Assembly (NCBI RefSeq): GCF_012224145.1
Contig: NZ_CP041030.1
Span: forward strand, 806,001 to 870,000
DNA from: Francisella sp. LA112445
Lineage (GTDB): Bacteria > Pseudomonadota > Gammaproteobacteria > Francisellales > Francisellaceae
Reading direction: 5' to 3'
Length of the DNA stretch: 64,000 nt
Position numbers and translations under genes: made by a program. Positions within the stretch are counted from its first letter, which is position 1, and each line of letters begins with the position of its first letter. The notes below the pieces were generated by a model. It made no database searches. It had not been told where the DNA came from and saw nothing but the letters and a program-made list of their open reading frames with translations. Positions 55,766 through 64,000 of the stretch are shown piece by piece.

Positions 55766-57775
55766 TTAGTCAATATTTTTAAGTGATGCAAAAAGCTCAC
55801 TGTGAGCAGAACCTTTTTTATAGAATACTGGAGGATAGCCAATTTTTGCTTCTACAGTTACATTTTGACCACCTTTATACTCTTTATCTGAGTAGATGTG
55901 TACCCAATCATCACCTTCAGGTAGATATACATCCCAATCTGTTACACCTTCTTTATGAACAGGAGCTACTAACAGATCTTTACCTAGTAAATATTGATAT
56001 TGTATATCATAGCAAGTTTCATCATTTTCATAATGAATAAATAAAGGACGTTGAACAGGTATTCCTTTTTCATGATTTTCATTTACTAATGATTTTATAT
56101 AAGGTTTAAGAGCTGTATATGTACTAACCATTTTTGCTAGATGAGCTACAGCTTCATCATCTTGTTCAAATTGGAAATTCTCATCAGGTCTGTTGCCTTC
56201 ATGTGTTCTCATAACACAAGTGAATGCAGCCATGTCACTCCAGCGCATAAATAACTCTTTTGTTCTTTTTAAGCCATGTAGAGATGTATAACCACCAATA
56301 TCACTATGATGTAGCCCCATCCCGCTCATTCCAGCTGATAATGCTGCTGGAACAACAGAAGCAAGGCCGTCATGTAAACTAAAGTCAACACATTGATCGC
56401 CTGCCCATAATAGAGTATTGTATGGTTGGAAACCATTAAATCCTGCACGCATGAAAAACATGATTTCACCTAATTTGCCAGCTTCCTTAATTGCTTCATA
56501 GTTTGCTTTAGCCCAAAGTCTTGGCCAATCATTATGTGCTTTTTTCGCATCTATGCCACTATATAAAGTACAGTCTACAGGTAGATACTCACCAAAATCT
56601 GCCATCCAGCCATCTAGACCGAAATCAATCATTTCTTTTTTGATCACTCTATTTTTATACCATTCAAATGCTTCAGGATTTGTTAGGTCTACAACACCAC
56701 AGTAGAATTCACCAAAATCTACTAAGTACTCTTCGCCATCTTTCGATTTAGCAAAGTAGTCAAGTTCAAAAGCTTCGTTATATAGGGGATAACCTTTTAC
56801 AAGGTATGGATTAATATAACCTAAGAATTTAATACCTCTTTCTTTAAGCTTAGGGATTTCTTTATCTAGGTTTGGATACATTTCTTTATCCCATTGCCAG
56901 TTCCAGTTTAGTCTTTTACCAAAACTTGTAACTCTTTTGCCTTGCCAGTCTTGAGCCCAGATGCCTGCTATTTTTACACCTTTGTTGATAACATCATTAG
57001 TTTTTCCTAAGACTGTTTCTGTACCATTTTGTAGACCTACAATTAGACCGTTATATACCCATTCAGGAAGTTTTGGTTGTCTACCAAAGAATTCTGTTAG
57101 CTTTTCTAGCAAAGAAATATAGCTATCAGCTGTTCTAAATACTATATTTTGAGGTATTTCCCAACACTCTAGCTCATGGAAATCATCATTTTTAAAGTTA
57201 AAATCCATATAAGCTGTACTATCCATGTGACAGAAGTATTTATGTGTAGAGACAAAAGTTGACTGAGGGTAGTTTGTGTTGTAGTAATCACCACCTGCTT
57301 TATCTTTAACATCTGCCATCCATGTCACAAGAGTGCTCTTATCACGACCTACACCAGGTTCAGAAGTCCAAAGAGGGAAGTTTCTACCTCTAAGATTAAA
57401 ATATGAAAGCTGTTCTCCACATCCATATACTTTTTCACTAGCATCAGCATTAATTCTTATCCAGAAGCGATTGAATGAGCTATCTATAGCTTCAAAAGAT
57501 ATTTTAAGTTGATCATCTTTGCTATTAAATGATATGTTTAATGCAGGTTTACCATTATATAAAAGCTCAAAAGAATTGCTATTTTTAGAGATAGCACCTG
57601 CTAAAGGTAACCTTTCTATAACATAGTCTGATATGTTAAAGTTACCACGATACATTTCCATTGAGTCTTGACCTTTGCCAATAAAGAAAGCAGGTTTTTC
57701 AGCACTATGTTTCAGTAATATTCTATTGTTGTAGATTATTTCTAACTGATTATTGCTGTTATTAATCTGTAACAT
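55766..57775 (-). CDS. GH31 alpha-glycosidase, probable sulfoquinovosidase (YihQ-like)
   Basis: 669-aa glycoside hydrolase of family 31. The nucleophile is D393 in WMADFGEYLP and the acid/base is D460 in WAGDQ. The residues recalled in E. coli YihQ as recognising the sulfonate (Q288, R301, W304) correspond to Q275 in WAQDW, R288 in FGKR and W291, in the same spacing. Long stretches such as HHSDIGGYTSLHGLKR and MRTHEGNRP also match YihQ. It should release sulfoquinovose from sulfoquinovosyl glycerol or lipids. There is no signal peptide, so the substrate must be imported; the GPH transporter gene upstream on the same strand fits this. The start has an AGGAG site. Confidence 0.88.
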   Translation of the reverse strand: MLQINNSNNQLEIIYNNRILLKHSAEKPAFFIGKGQDSMEMYRGNFNISDYVIERLPLAGAISKNSNSFELLYNGKPALNISFNSKDDQLKISFEAIDSSFNRFWIRINADASEKVYGCGEQLSYFNLRGRNFPLWTSEPGVGRDKSTLVTWMADVKDKAGGDYYNTNYPQSTFVSTHKYFCHMDSTAYMDFNFKNDDFHELECWEIPQNIVFRTADSYISLLEKLTEFFGRQPKLPEWVYNGLIVGLQNGTETVLGKTNDVINKGVKIAGIWAQDWQGKRVTSFGKRLNWNWQWDKEMYPNLDKEIPKLKERGIKFLGYINPYLVKGYPLYNEAFELDYFAKSKDGEEYLVDFGEFYCGVVDLTNPEAFEWYKNRVIKKEMIDFGLDGWMADFGEYLPVDCTLYSGIDAKKAHNDWPRLWAKANYEAIKEAGKLGEIMFFMRAGFNGFQPYNTLLWAGDQCVDFSLHDGLASVVPAALSAGMSGMGLHHSDIGGYTSLHGLKRTKELFMRWSDMAAFTCVMRTHEGNRPDENFQFEQDDEAVAHLAKMVSTYTALKPYIKSLVNENHEKGIPVQRPLFIHYENDETCYDIQYQYLLGKDLLVAPVHKEGVTDWDVYLPEGDDWVHIYSDKEYKGGQNVTVEAKIGYPPVFYKKGSAHSELFASLKNID

Positions 57776-57787
57776 TATTTTTATCTC

Positions 57788-59257
57788 CTATTTATATAAG
57801 TTTTCGTATTTTGAACCCGTCAGGTTTTCACATATAGTTTTGACATCTTCATTTACTTCATCTTTAGAGCCTCCATCTTCTAGTCTAGAGATTTCGCCTT
57901 TAATTATTTCAAAGTTTTCAGGTGTTATTTTAAATTTTGTTGAAAAATATATACCAATAAGTATTAGTACTGTAGGTATAAATATAAATACATATCTTAA
58001 TGAAGAAAGGGTACTTGCTGATTGATGAGCTAGGTGTGAATCATAGCCAATTAACTGTAGAATGAGACCTATTAATGGTAAAACAATAAGCCCCTGAGAG
58101 ATTTTGCGAGCTGAAGACATTGCTCCAGCGTAAACACCAGTTCTTCTTTGCTTACTAAGTAATACATCTACTTCTGTAACAAAGCTAAGCATTGCCATAG
58201 GTATCATATAACATGGTGAAAGACCAATTCCTATTAAGATAAATCCTGCGGAAACAGTTAAAGCAGATGCATTTGTTTGATTTAGAAGTAGTAATCCTAG
58301 CATCGATAGGACCCATATTGTAGCTCCAATTCGATAACTGGTTGCTTTACTAAATTTGTTAGCGATAAAGACATATATTGGTAAAACACAGATTTGAGCA
58401 ATCCACATAGTACTTATGTAAGATACTAACTGAGGGCTTTCAAGGTAAGTTTTGATAAAGTATACACTTAATGTCATTAAGAAGTCTAAAGCTGTAAATG
58501 CTGCAAGATATAATCCTAGTTGTGCACGGAAAGATTTGTTTTTAAATGCAGATGCAAATGAAGATAGTAGACCAGTTAACTTTGATATAAAAGATTCTTT
58601 TTCTTTTTTTACTTCGTTAGTGTTGGTAGTTATCTCTTTAGTTCCTAAAAATACAACAACCCAAACTATTGCATATAGTATTGAGAATACTGTTGCCATA
58701 ACAACATAAGCCTTATCACTATATGTATAAGCTGCTAATATTATTGGAGCTACTGATGTTGCTAGTATTGATGAAAACTGTGAGAAGCCCATTCTAAAAG
58801 CAGATAGTCGAACACGTTCCTTGTATTCATGAGTCATATCTGCGATTAATGCAGCATATGGGGTAATAACCATAGAATATACAACATCAAATATACAGTA
58901 CATTACTAGGTAATATATAAAAGCTTGTGTATCTGTGACACCATTAACACCTACTTTTAATGGTGTCATCCACATAGGGATAAATGTAATTATAATAGGA
59001 ATTATACCGATTAAGAAGAAGATACGTCTTCTACCAAAACGAGTGTTTGTTTTGTCAGATAAGTTTCCAAAAAATGGATCTGTAATAGCCATCCAGAATC
59101 TACCCAAACCAAACAAAAGTCCAGCTAATACAGGTGATAAGCCAACATTGTTTGTTAGGAAAATCATAAAGAAAGTGCCTATAAGGGCAAAAGCGCCACC
59201 TCCAAAAATATCACCCATTCCATAAGATATATAGTTTCTTAGTTTTAGATTTTGCAA
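57788..59257 (-). CDS. GPH-family sugar:cation symporter (YihO/YihP-like)
   Basis: Permease of 489 aa with 12 membrane segments. It opens with RNYISYGMGDIFGGGAFALIG, and NLSDKTNTRFGRRR is the GPH/MelB signature with the charged loop. The start is TTG at 59257, supported by AAGGAG 8 bases upstream. The C-terminal about 35 residues are charged (EIIKGEISRLEDGG). It lies 12 bp from the GH31 gene, so the two are co-transcribed. Import of a sulfoquinovose glycoside is likely, but the substrate is inferred from the neighbour. Confidence 0.85.
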   Translation of the reverse strand: MQNLKLRNYISYGMGDIFGGGAFALIGTFFMIFLTNNVGLSPVLAGLLFGLGRFWMAITDPFFGNLSDKTNTRFGRRRIFFLIGIIPIIITFIPMWMTPLKVGVNGVTDTQAFIYYLVMYCIFDVVYSMVITPYAALIADMTHEYKERVRLSAFRMGFSQFSSILATSVAPIILAAYTYSDKAYVVMATVFSILYAIVWVVVFLGTKEITTNTNEVKKEKESFISKLTGLLSSFASAFKNKSFRAQLGLYLAAFTALDFLMTLSVYFIKTYLESPQLVSYISTMWIAQICVLPIYVFIANKFSKATSYRIGATIWVLSMLGLLLLNQTNASALTVSAGFILIGIGLSPCYMIPMAMLSFVTEVDVLLSKQRRTGVYAGAMSSARKISQGLIVLPLIGLILQLIGYDSHLAHQSASTLSSLRYVFIFIPTVLILIGIYFSTKFKITPENFEIIKGEISRLEDGGSKDEVNEDVKTICENLTGSKYENLYK

Positions 59258-59441
59258 AAGAAATACTCCTTGTAGTTTTAAATACGAGTAAAAGTTAGTG
59301 AAAGTTTTATTATAGAATAAAGTTATTTTAAACCATAGTCACCTAATGATTTAGCAAAAAAATATCCATTGATAATACGGTATTACTAATGTAGAATTCA
59401 TCTGTTTAAAAAATATAAAACTAAATTTTCTAGGAGAAAAA

Positions 59442-59798
59442 ATGAAAAAAATATTATTATCGTTAGCAGCTGTTGTGTTATTTACTTCAAGTTCTTTTGC
59501 AGCAGGTAGTGAAGCTTCAGCTGGTAGTCCATTAAGCTCAATCTTAATGTTAGTAGTGTTTTTTGCAATATTTTGGTTTTTACTTATTAGACCACAACAA
59601 AAGAAGAATAAAGACTTACGTAAAATGTTGTCAGAGTTAGCTAAAGGTGACGAAGTTGTGACTAATGGTGGCATAATAGGGAAAATAGCTAAAATTGATG
59701 ATACTTTTGTAGATCTAGAAGTGGCAGAAAATGTTACTGTTAAAATTCAAAGAAATGCAGTTTCTAATATTTTACCAAAAGGTGCTACTAAGGCTTAG
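59442..59798 (+). CDS. yajC: Sec translocon accessory subunit YajC
   Basis: Small inner-membrane protein that associates with SecDF, 118 aa. One membrane segment (ILMLVVFFAIFWFLLI) is followed by RPQQKKNKDLRKML, the YajC signature. Before it stands an N-terminal stretch like a signal peptide (KKILLSLAAVVLF...SFAAGS), longer than in E. coli. The gene is first of yajC-secD-secF. It is divergent from the GPH transporter gene, with 184 bp between starts. Confidence 0.95.
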   Translation: MKKILLSLAAVVLFTSSSFAAGSEASAGSPLSSILMLVVFFAIFWFLLIRPQQKKNKDLRKMLSELAKGDEVVTNGGIIGKIAKIDDTFVDLEVAENVTVKIQRNAVSNILPKGATKA

Positions 59799-59853
59799 TT
59801 AGCCATTCTAGAAATCTTTTAACTTTTTTCTTTTTTACACAAAGGATTTTTCA

Positions 59854-61791
59854 ATGAGTAATAATAAGAATCTTCCTATAAATCAATTTCCTTTATGGAA
59901 AAATCTTTTAATAGTCTTAATTTTAGCATTAGCATTGTTTTATGCTATACCTAATATCTTTGGTAAAAGTCCAGCTTTACAAATATCTCAAAAAGATGGT
60001 GATATTAGTACTCAATTATTAGTTAAAGTTGAAAATACTTTAGATAAAAATAAAGTTGCTTATGAAAAGGCGCAAATAACTAATAATAAAGATAATGTTT
60101 CAATTACATTTAAAGATGTGGAAGAACAACTTAAAGCGAAAAAAATATTAAAAGAAAGTTTAAGTGATAATTATATTATTGCTATGAATATGCTTTCTAA
60201 TTCACCAAGCTGGCTTTCAGCATTAGGTGCTAACCCTATGAATTTAGGATTAGATTTACGTGGTGGAATGTACTTAATGCTAGAGGCTGATACAAAAACA
60301 GCTATAAATGCACAATTAGATAATACATTAAATGTGATTTTAGCAGCAGCTAAAGATAATAATATAGGTGTTTCTAGCTCGACTAAAGCTGATGAAAAAT
60401 CTAGTGTTAAAGCTCCACAAGATTATATTGCTAATGGCTATGTATCTATTACGTTAGATAATTCTGCAGATGTTACTAAGCTTAATCAATATTTAAACTC
60501 GGAGTTTAAAAAGATTCAAGATCCAAATATTACAAGCACAACTAAAGCTAATACTGTATTTGTGACTTATAATAGTGCTAAGATTCTTCAATTAAAACAG
60601 GGTGCTATATCTCAAGTTGTAACAGTAATGCGTAATCGTATTAATGCTTTAGGTGTTGCGGAAGCTTCAGTTGCTCAAGCTGGTGAGAATCGTGTAGTTA
60701 TTGAGATTCCTGGTATGCAAGATGCTACTCAAGCTAAACAGATTTTAGGTGGTACATCTACTGCAAGTTTTTATTTAGTCGATCCTGTTACAAATAGGCT
60801 TGCTACAGAAGAGCAAGGCTATAAAGTCTACTCTCTAGATAACTCTAGAGGTTATCAAAGTTATTATAGTTTAAAAGGAGCTCCAGTAGCAGGTGGTGCT
60901 GATATTATTGGTGCAAGTCCATCAGTAGATCGCCAAACAGGTACGCCAATAGTTATGGTTGAATTAAGTAGATCAGCTGCAACGCACTTTAGAAAAATTA
61001 CTGGCAAAAATGTTGGTAACCCTATGGGTGTAATGCTTGTGAATACTACTTATGAGAAAGTCAAAACTAAAGATGGCAAAGAGAAAAATGTAGTTAATAA
61101 AACTGAGAAGTTAATAAATGTAGCTACTATTCAATCTGCTCTTGGTTCACATTTTCAGATTACGGGCTTAAGTCAAAAAGAGGCAAATAATCTTGCTTTA
61201 ATGATTAAGTCTGGCTCATTACAGGTACCTGTTCATATTGTTCAAGAATCACAAATAGGACCAAGTTTAGGTAAAGCTAATATTGAGAAAGGTATGCTAT
61301 CTATAGTTGTAGCTCTTTTAGCTGTTATTATTTTTATTCTAATCTATTACCGAGTCTTTGGTATCATTGCAAATATTGCTTTGGTTATGAACCTTGTATT
61401 GATCGTAGCTGTTATGTCAATTATTCCAGGGGCAACATTAACATTACCTGGTATTGCAGGTATTGTTCTTAACCTTGGTATGTCAATTGATGGGAACGTA
61501 CTGATTTTTGAAAGAATTAGGGAAGAGATTCGTGCAGGTATGCCACGTCAAAGTGCAATTCATATAGGTTATGAGAAGGCATTTACGACAATTGTTGACT
61601 CTAATATTACAACTTTAATTGTTGCAGTTATTCTTTTCTTTATTGGAACAGGGGCTGTTAAAGGATTTGCTATTACATTGATGATTGGTATTGTTACATC
61701 TATGTTTACATCAGTTACTGTTTCTAGAGCTATGACTAATTTTGTTTATGGTAAGAAAAAGAAACTAGAAAAAATCTCTATAGGAATATAA
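59854..61791 (+). CDS. secD: Protein translocase subunit SecD
   Basis: Proton-motive-force-driven helper of protein export, 645 aa. It has the large periplasmic P1 domain after the first membrane segment and LGLDLRGGMYLMLEAD near residue 130. The C-terminal six-helix part has GIAGIVLNLGMSIDGNVLIFERIREE. Length is slightly above that of E. coli SecD. It forms a complex with SecF and YajC on the SecYEG channel. Confidence 0.97.
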   Translation: MSNNKNLPINQFPLWKNLLIVLILALALFYAIPNIFGKSPALQISQKDGDISTQLLVKVENTLDKNKVAYEKAQITNNKDNVSITFKDVEEQLKAKKILKESLSDNYIIAMNMLSNSPSWLSALGANPMNLGLDLRGGMYLMLEADTKTAINAQLDNTLNVILAAAKDNNIGVSSSTKADEKSSVKAPQDYIANGYVSITLDNSADVTKLNQYLNSEFKKIQDPNITSTTKANTVFVTYNSAKILQLKQGAISQVVTVMRNRINALGVAEASVAQAGENRVVIEIPGMQDATQAKQILGGTSTASFYLVDPVTNRLATEEQGYKVYSLDNSRGYQSYYSLKGAPVAGGADIIGASPSVDRQTGTPIVMVELSRSAATHFRKITGKNVGNPMGVMLVNTTYEKVKTKDGKEKNVVNKTEKLINVATIQSALGSHFQITGLSQKEANNLALMIKSGSLQVPVHIVQESQIGPSLGKANIEKGMLSIVVALLAVIIFILIYYRVFGIIANIALVMNLVLIVAVMSIIPGATLTLPGIAGIVLNLGMSIDGNVLIFERIREEIRAGMPRQSAIHIGYEKAFTTIVDSNITTLIVAVILFFIGTGAVKGFAITLMIGIVTSMFTSVTVSRAMTNFVYGKKKKLEKISIGI

Positions 61792-61809
61792 TTTTAGGTT
61801 GGTTTTATA

Positions 61810-62751
61810 ATGGAATTTTTTAAACAAAAGACTCAGATTGATTTCTTAGGTATCAAAAAGTATACGACTGCTTTTTCAGTGCTTATGATTGTTATCTCTT
61901 TGTTCTTTATATTTACTAAAGGTCTAAATCTTGGTTTAGATTTTACTGGTGGTTATCAGGTTCAGCTGCAAACTTCAAAAATGCTAAGCTCTGAATCTAT
62001 GTCTAAGAAATTAGAAGAGATTGGTTTTAAGCATACAACTATAACTACTTTTGGCGACAATGATAACTATTTGATTAAGTTTGCTCCAGATGAAGTTAAC
62101 TCTAAATCTGAAAATCTTGAAGATGCCCAACAGCAGCTACAAAAAGATGTAGAAACAGCTTTAGGAGCCAAAGTAGAAAGTATAAACTATATTGGTCCTC
62201 AAGTAGGTAAAGAGCTAGCAAGCAATGGTGTACTGGCAATAATTATTGCTATGGTATGTATCTTAATTTATATAAGTGCTAGATTTGAGATGAAGTTCGG
62301 TATAAGTGCTTGTATTGCGTTAATACATGATCCTATTGTTATACTCGGCATATTCTCAGCTTTTCAGTTAGAGTTTGATTTAACTGTTTTAGCAGCAATT
62401 TTAGCTGTGATTGGTTATTCACTAAATGATACTGTTGTAATTTATGACAGAGTACGTGAAAACTTTAGAAAAATGCGTAATTCTAATGTTACAGAAGTTG
62501 TTAATAGAAGTATTAACGACACGCTATCAAGAACTATATTAACATCTGGTTTAACTATGCTTGTTGTTGTGGTGTTATTCTTGTTTGGTGGAAGTTCTGT
62601 GCATAATTTCTCTTTGGCTTTAATTCTAGGTATCGTTGTAGGTACTTACTCATCAATTTATGTGGCAGGTGTCGTTGCTGTAGCTTTAGGGTTAAATAGA
62701 GAATCATTGTTGCCTAAACAGGTAAATAAAGAAGATATTCCTATACTTTAA
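61810..62751 (+). CDS. secF: Protein translocase subunit SecF
   Basis: Partner of SecD, 313 aa. LGLDFTGGYQVQL near residue 40 and VIGYSLNDTVVIYDRVREN near 200 are the SecF motifs, with six membrane segments. It lies 18 bp after secD. Together the three genes are the conserved yajC-secD-secF set. Confidence 0.97.
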   Translation: MEFFKQKTQIDFLGIKKYTTAFSVLMIVISLFFIFTKGLNLGLDFTGGYQVQLQTSKMLSSESMSKKLEEIGFKHTTITTFGDNDNYLIKFAPDEVNSKSENLEDAQQQLQKDVETALGAKVESINYIGPQVGKELASNGVLAIIIAMVCILIYISARFEMKFGISACIALIHDPIVILGIFSAFQLEFDLTVLAAILAVIGYSLNDTVVIYDRVRENFRKMRNSNVTEVVNRSINDTLSRTILTSGLTMLVVVVLFLFGGSSVHNFSLALILGIVVGTYSSIYVAGVVAVALGLNRESLLPKQVNKEDIPIL

Positions 62752-62821
62752 TATTTGTTAATAATTTATGGCAATTAGATAGTGTATAATGGAATTAAGA
62801 GATTCAAAAGAAGGATAAACA

Positions 62822-63325
62822 ATGAAAAAAATCATTTTAACTTTTAGCTTATTGGTTTTAGGATCAAGTCTAGCCTTGGCTATGTCTAGTGATAAGCCTG
62901 TAACAACTACAAAACAAGAACAGTCAAGTAATTGTGCAAAAGATAAAGCTCAGCATAAACTTGTAAATATTTATACAAAAGAAGATGAAGCATCAAAAGT
63001 TACTGGACATATTACATTTAAAAACCAAGATAATTATAATGTTTTCTATTGTAAAAATACTGGTTGGTGTGAAGTAGTTAATAAAACTAATGGAGATACT
63101 GGTTGGGTAAGTTTAGATCAACTTAAACAAGCTCAGCAAAAGTATGCTAGCTATATGCAGAAAAAAGATACTATAAAAAAATTAGTAGAATATACTGCTG
63201 TACAGGATCAAAAAATAGCACAATTACATGCGATGATGATACAAATGCAAAAAGAATTTGCTAATGTATTACAACAACAGCAAGCACAAATTAACCAATT
63301 AAGTAAGGCTTATTACTATCAGTAA
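62822..63325 (+). CDS. Secreted or periplasmic SH3-like protein with coiled coil
   Basis: 167 aa. A signal peptide (KKIILTFSLLVLGSSLALA) precedes a short linker, then a possible bacterial SH3 domain (about 45-100) with VNIYTKEDEASKVTGHI and GWCEVVNKTNGDTGWVSLDQL. A glutamine-rich coiled-coil tail follows. Cysteines near positions 38, 76 and 82 could form a disulfide. The function is unknown; SH3b domains often bind peptidoglycan. TATAAT at 62785 and AAGAAGGA before the ATG suggest its own promoter. It stands between secF and rpoH. Confidence 0.65.
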   Translation: MKKIILTFSLLVLGSSLALAMSSDKPVTTTKQEQSSNCAKDKAQHKLVNIYTKEDEASKVTGHITFKNQDNYNVFYCKNTGWCEVVNKTNGDTGWVSLDQLKQAQQKYASYMQKKDTIKKLVEYTAVQDQKIAQLHAMMIQMQKEFANVLQQQQAQINQLSKAYYYQ

Positions 63326-63348
63326 ATTGAAACTTAGTAAGGCGCTAT

Positions 63349-64000
63349 ATGTCTAAAAAAAAGTTATTACCAGTTGCAAAACCTAAGACTCTACCTGTTG
63401 TATCTGATAATAACCTCAATTCTTATCTAAACTTTGTCAATAGCTTGCCGATATTATCTCTAGAAGAAGAGCAAGAGTTAGCAAAACGTTATAAATATCA
63501 AAAAGATTTAGAAGCTGCACAGCAGTTAGTCTTATCTCATTTAAGATTTGTAACTAAAATTGCTAAAAACTTTTCTGGCTATGGCTTATCAATAGCAGAC
63601 CTGATCCAAGAGGGTAATATTGGGCTTATGAAAGCTGTAAGTAAGTTTGATCCAGAACAAGGTGTTAGATTGGTATCTTTTGCTGTCCATTGGATTAAGG
63701 CAGAAATGCATGATTATGTCTTAAAAAATTGGAAAATTGTAAAGGTAGCTACAACAAAAGCACAACGAAAACTGTTTTTTAATCTTAGAAGCTCCAAAGG
63801 GAAGATTGGTTGGTTAAGTTCAAATGAGATTAAACAGTTGGCTGAAGAGCTTAATGTTAAAGAAGAAACTGTCATTGAGATGGAAAAAAGGATGTGTCAA
63901 GGCGATGCAAGTCTTGATCTTCCATATACAGATGATGATGGTGGGCAGTCTAGCCAGCAGAGCTTATATCTTGAAGATAAATCATCTAATATTGAGCATC
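63349..64000 (+). CDS. rpoH: RNA polymerase sigma-32 (heat shock sigma factor), 5' part
   Basis: About 217 residues are visible from the ATG at 63349; the end is beyond the window. LNSYLNFVNSLPILSLEEEQELAKRY is the RpoH opening. Region 2 has LVLSHLRFVTKIAKNFSGYGLSIADLIQEGNIGLMKAVSKFDPEQG. The RpoH box region with TTKAQRKLFFNLR also agrees, which separates it from RpoD and RpoS. It directs chaperone and protease genes after heat stress. TAAGG precedes the start. Confidence 0.93.
   Translation, partial: MSKKKLLPVAKPKTLPVVSDNNLNSYLNFVNSLPILSLEEEQELAKRYKYQKDLEAAQQLVLSHLRFVTKIAKNFSGYGLSIADLIQEGNIGLMKAVSKFDPEQGVRLVSFAVHWIKAEMHDYVLKNWKIVKVATTKAQRKLFFNLRSSKGKIGWLSSNEIKQLAEELNVKEETVIEMEKRMCQGDASLDLPYTDDDGGQSSQQSLYLEDKSSNIEH

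Noticed and set aside
55783-56040. Plus-strand frame within the GH31 gene
   Set aside because: The minus strand is a conserved glycosidase C-terminus; the plus frame has no support.
51637-59441. Prophage or integrative island
   Set aside because: No integrase, transposase, phage gene, tRNA or flanking direct repeat was found.

Overview
This window is chromosomal DNA from a gammaproteobacterium of the genus Francisella or a very close relative. Evidence: low GC throughout; a gene at 30602-31783 that reads as the Francisella outer membrane protein FopA; and gammaproteobacterial gene linkages such as 6S RNA upstream of the 5-formyl-THF cyclo-ligase gene, rplU-rpmA and yajC-secD-secF. No species is assigned. 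No tRNA or rRNA gene, CRISPR array, transposase, integrase or prophage was seen. All family assignments come from reading motifs by eye; no database search was run.

Layout. 1-1562 is the 5' part of rne (RNase E), which runs off the left edge. 1812-3997 is a three-gene overlapping operon: cysteine desulfurase, a cysteine-free IscU-like protein, and RecO. 3983-6374 is a minus-strand block: two DedA paralogues, BolA, the fau/ygfA cyclo-ligase and, upstream of it, 6S RNA. 6666-14328 holds Tag glycosylase, a universal stress protein, an NTF2-like protein, glycerate kinase divergent from an organic-anion MFS transporter, L21/L27, a ProP-type transporter and a LysE-type exporter. 14332-17151 is a polyamine-type ABC transporter (ATPase and two permeases, no binding protein). 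17318-27463 carries a carotenoid oxygenase, a HAD phosphatase, a TerC/DUF475 membrane protein, DUF3301 and metaxin-like GST genes, alanine racemase, an APC permease, PheA, a YgjP metalloprotease and L-serine dehydratase. 27520-30497 is a partial SUF cluster (sufS, an A-type carrier, sufT) with coaD and a ferredoxin, behind a 25-bp palindrome resembling an IscR type 1 site. 30602-38107 has fopA, asnS, pilC/pilB, a glycerophosphodiesterase and a CinA-like protein. 38224-42753 is a cyanophycin-synthetase-like pair. 42872-50375 (minus) has a pentapeptide-repeat membrane protein, ispF, a tandem rhodanese, an aromatic amino acid permease, a MetI-MetQ fusion, metN and plsY. 50533-51636 is tgt, and 59442-62751 is yajC-secD-secF, followed by an SH3-domain protein and the start of rpoH.

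The most interesting stretch is 51637-59257, about 7.8 kb of accessory genes between tgt and yajC, which are neighbours in many gammaproteobacteria. Its left half is a compact regulon: a LysR regulator, an EamA permease and two isochorismatase-fold hydrolases that are almost identical tandem copies. The same GTAAG-N5-CTTAC element lies before lysR, before the permease and before the second hydrolase copy, and the last two also share a promoter with identical -35/-10 spacing. Its right half is a glycosidase with every signature residue I recall for sulfoquinovosidase (YihQ), plus a GPH sugar transporter. This suggests uptake and hydrolysis of sulfoquinovose glycosides. A 700-bp gene-free gap between the halves contains a 21-bp-armed hairpin and a second perfect palindrome.

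Other points worth following: the cysteine-free IscU-like protein coupled to a desulfurase, the MetI-MetQ fusion, and the carotenoid cleavage oxygenase with all four iron-ligand histidines.
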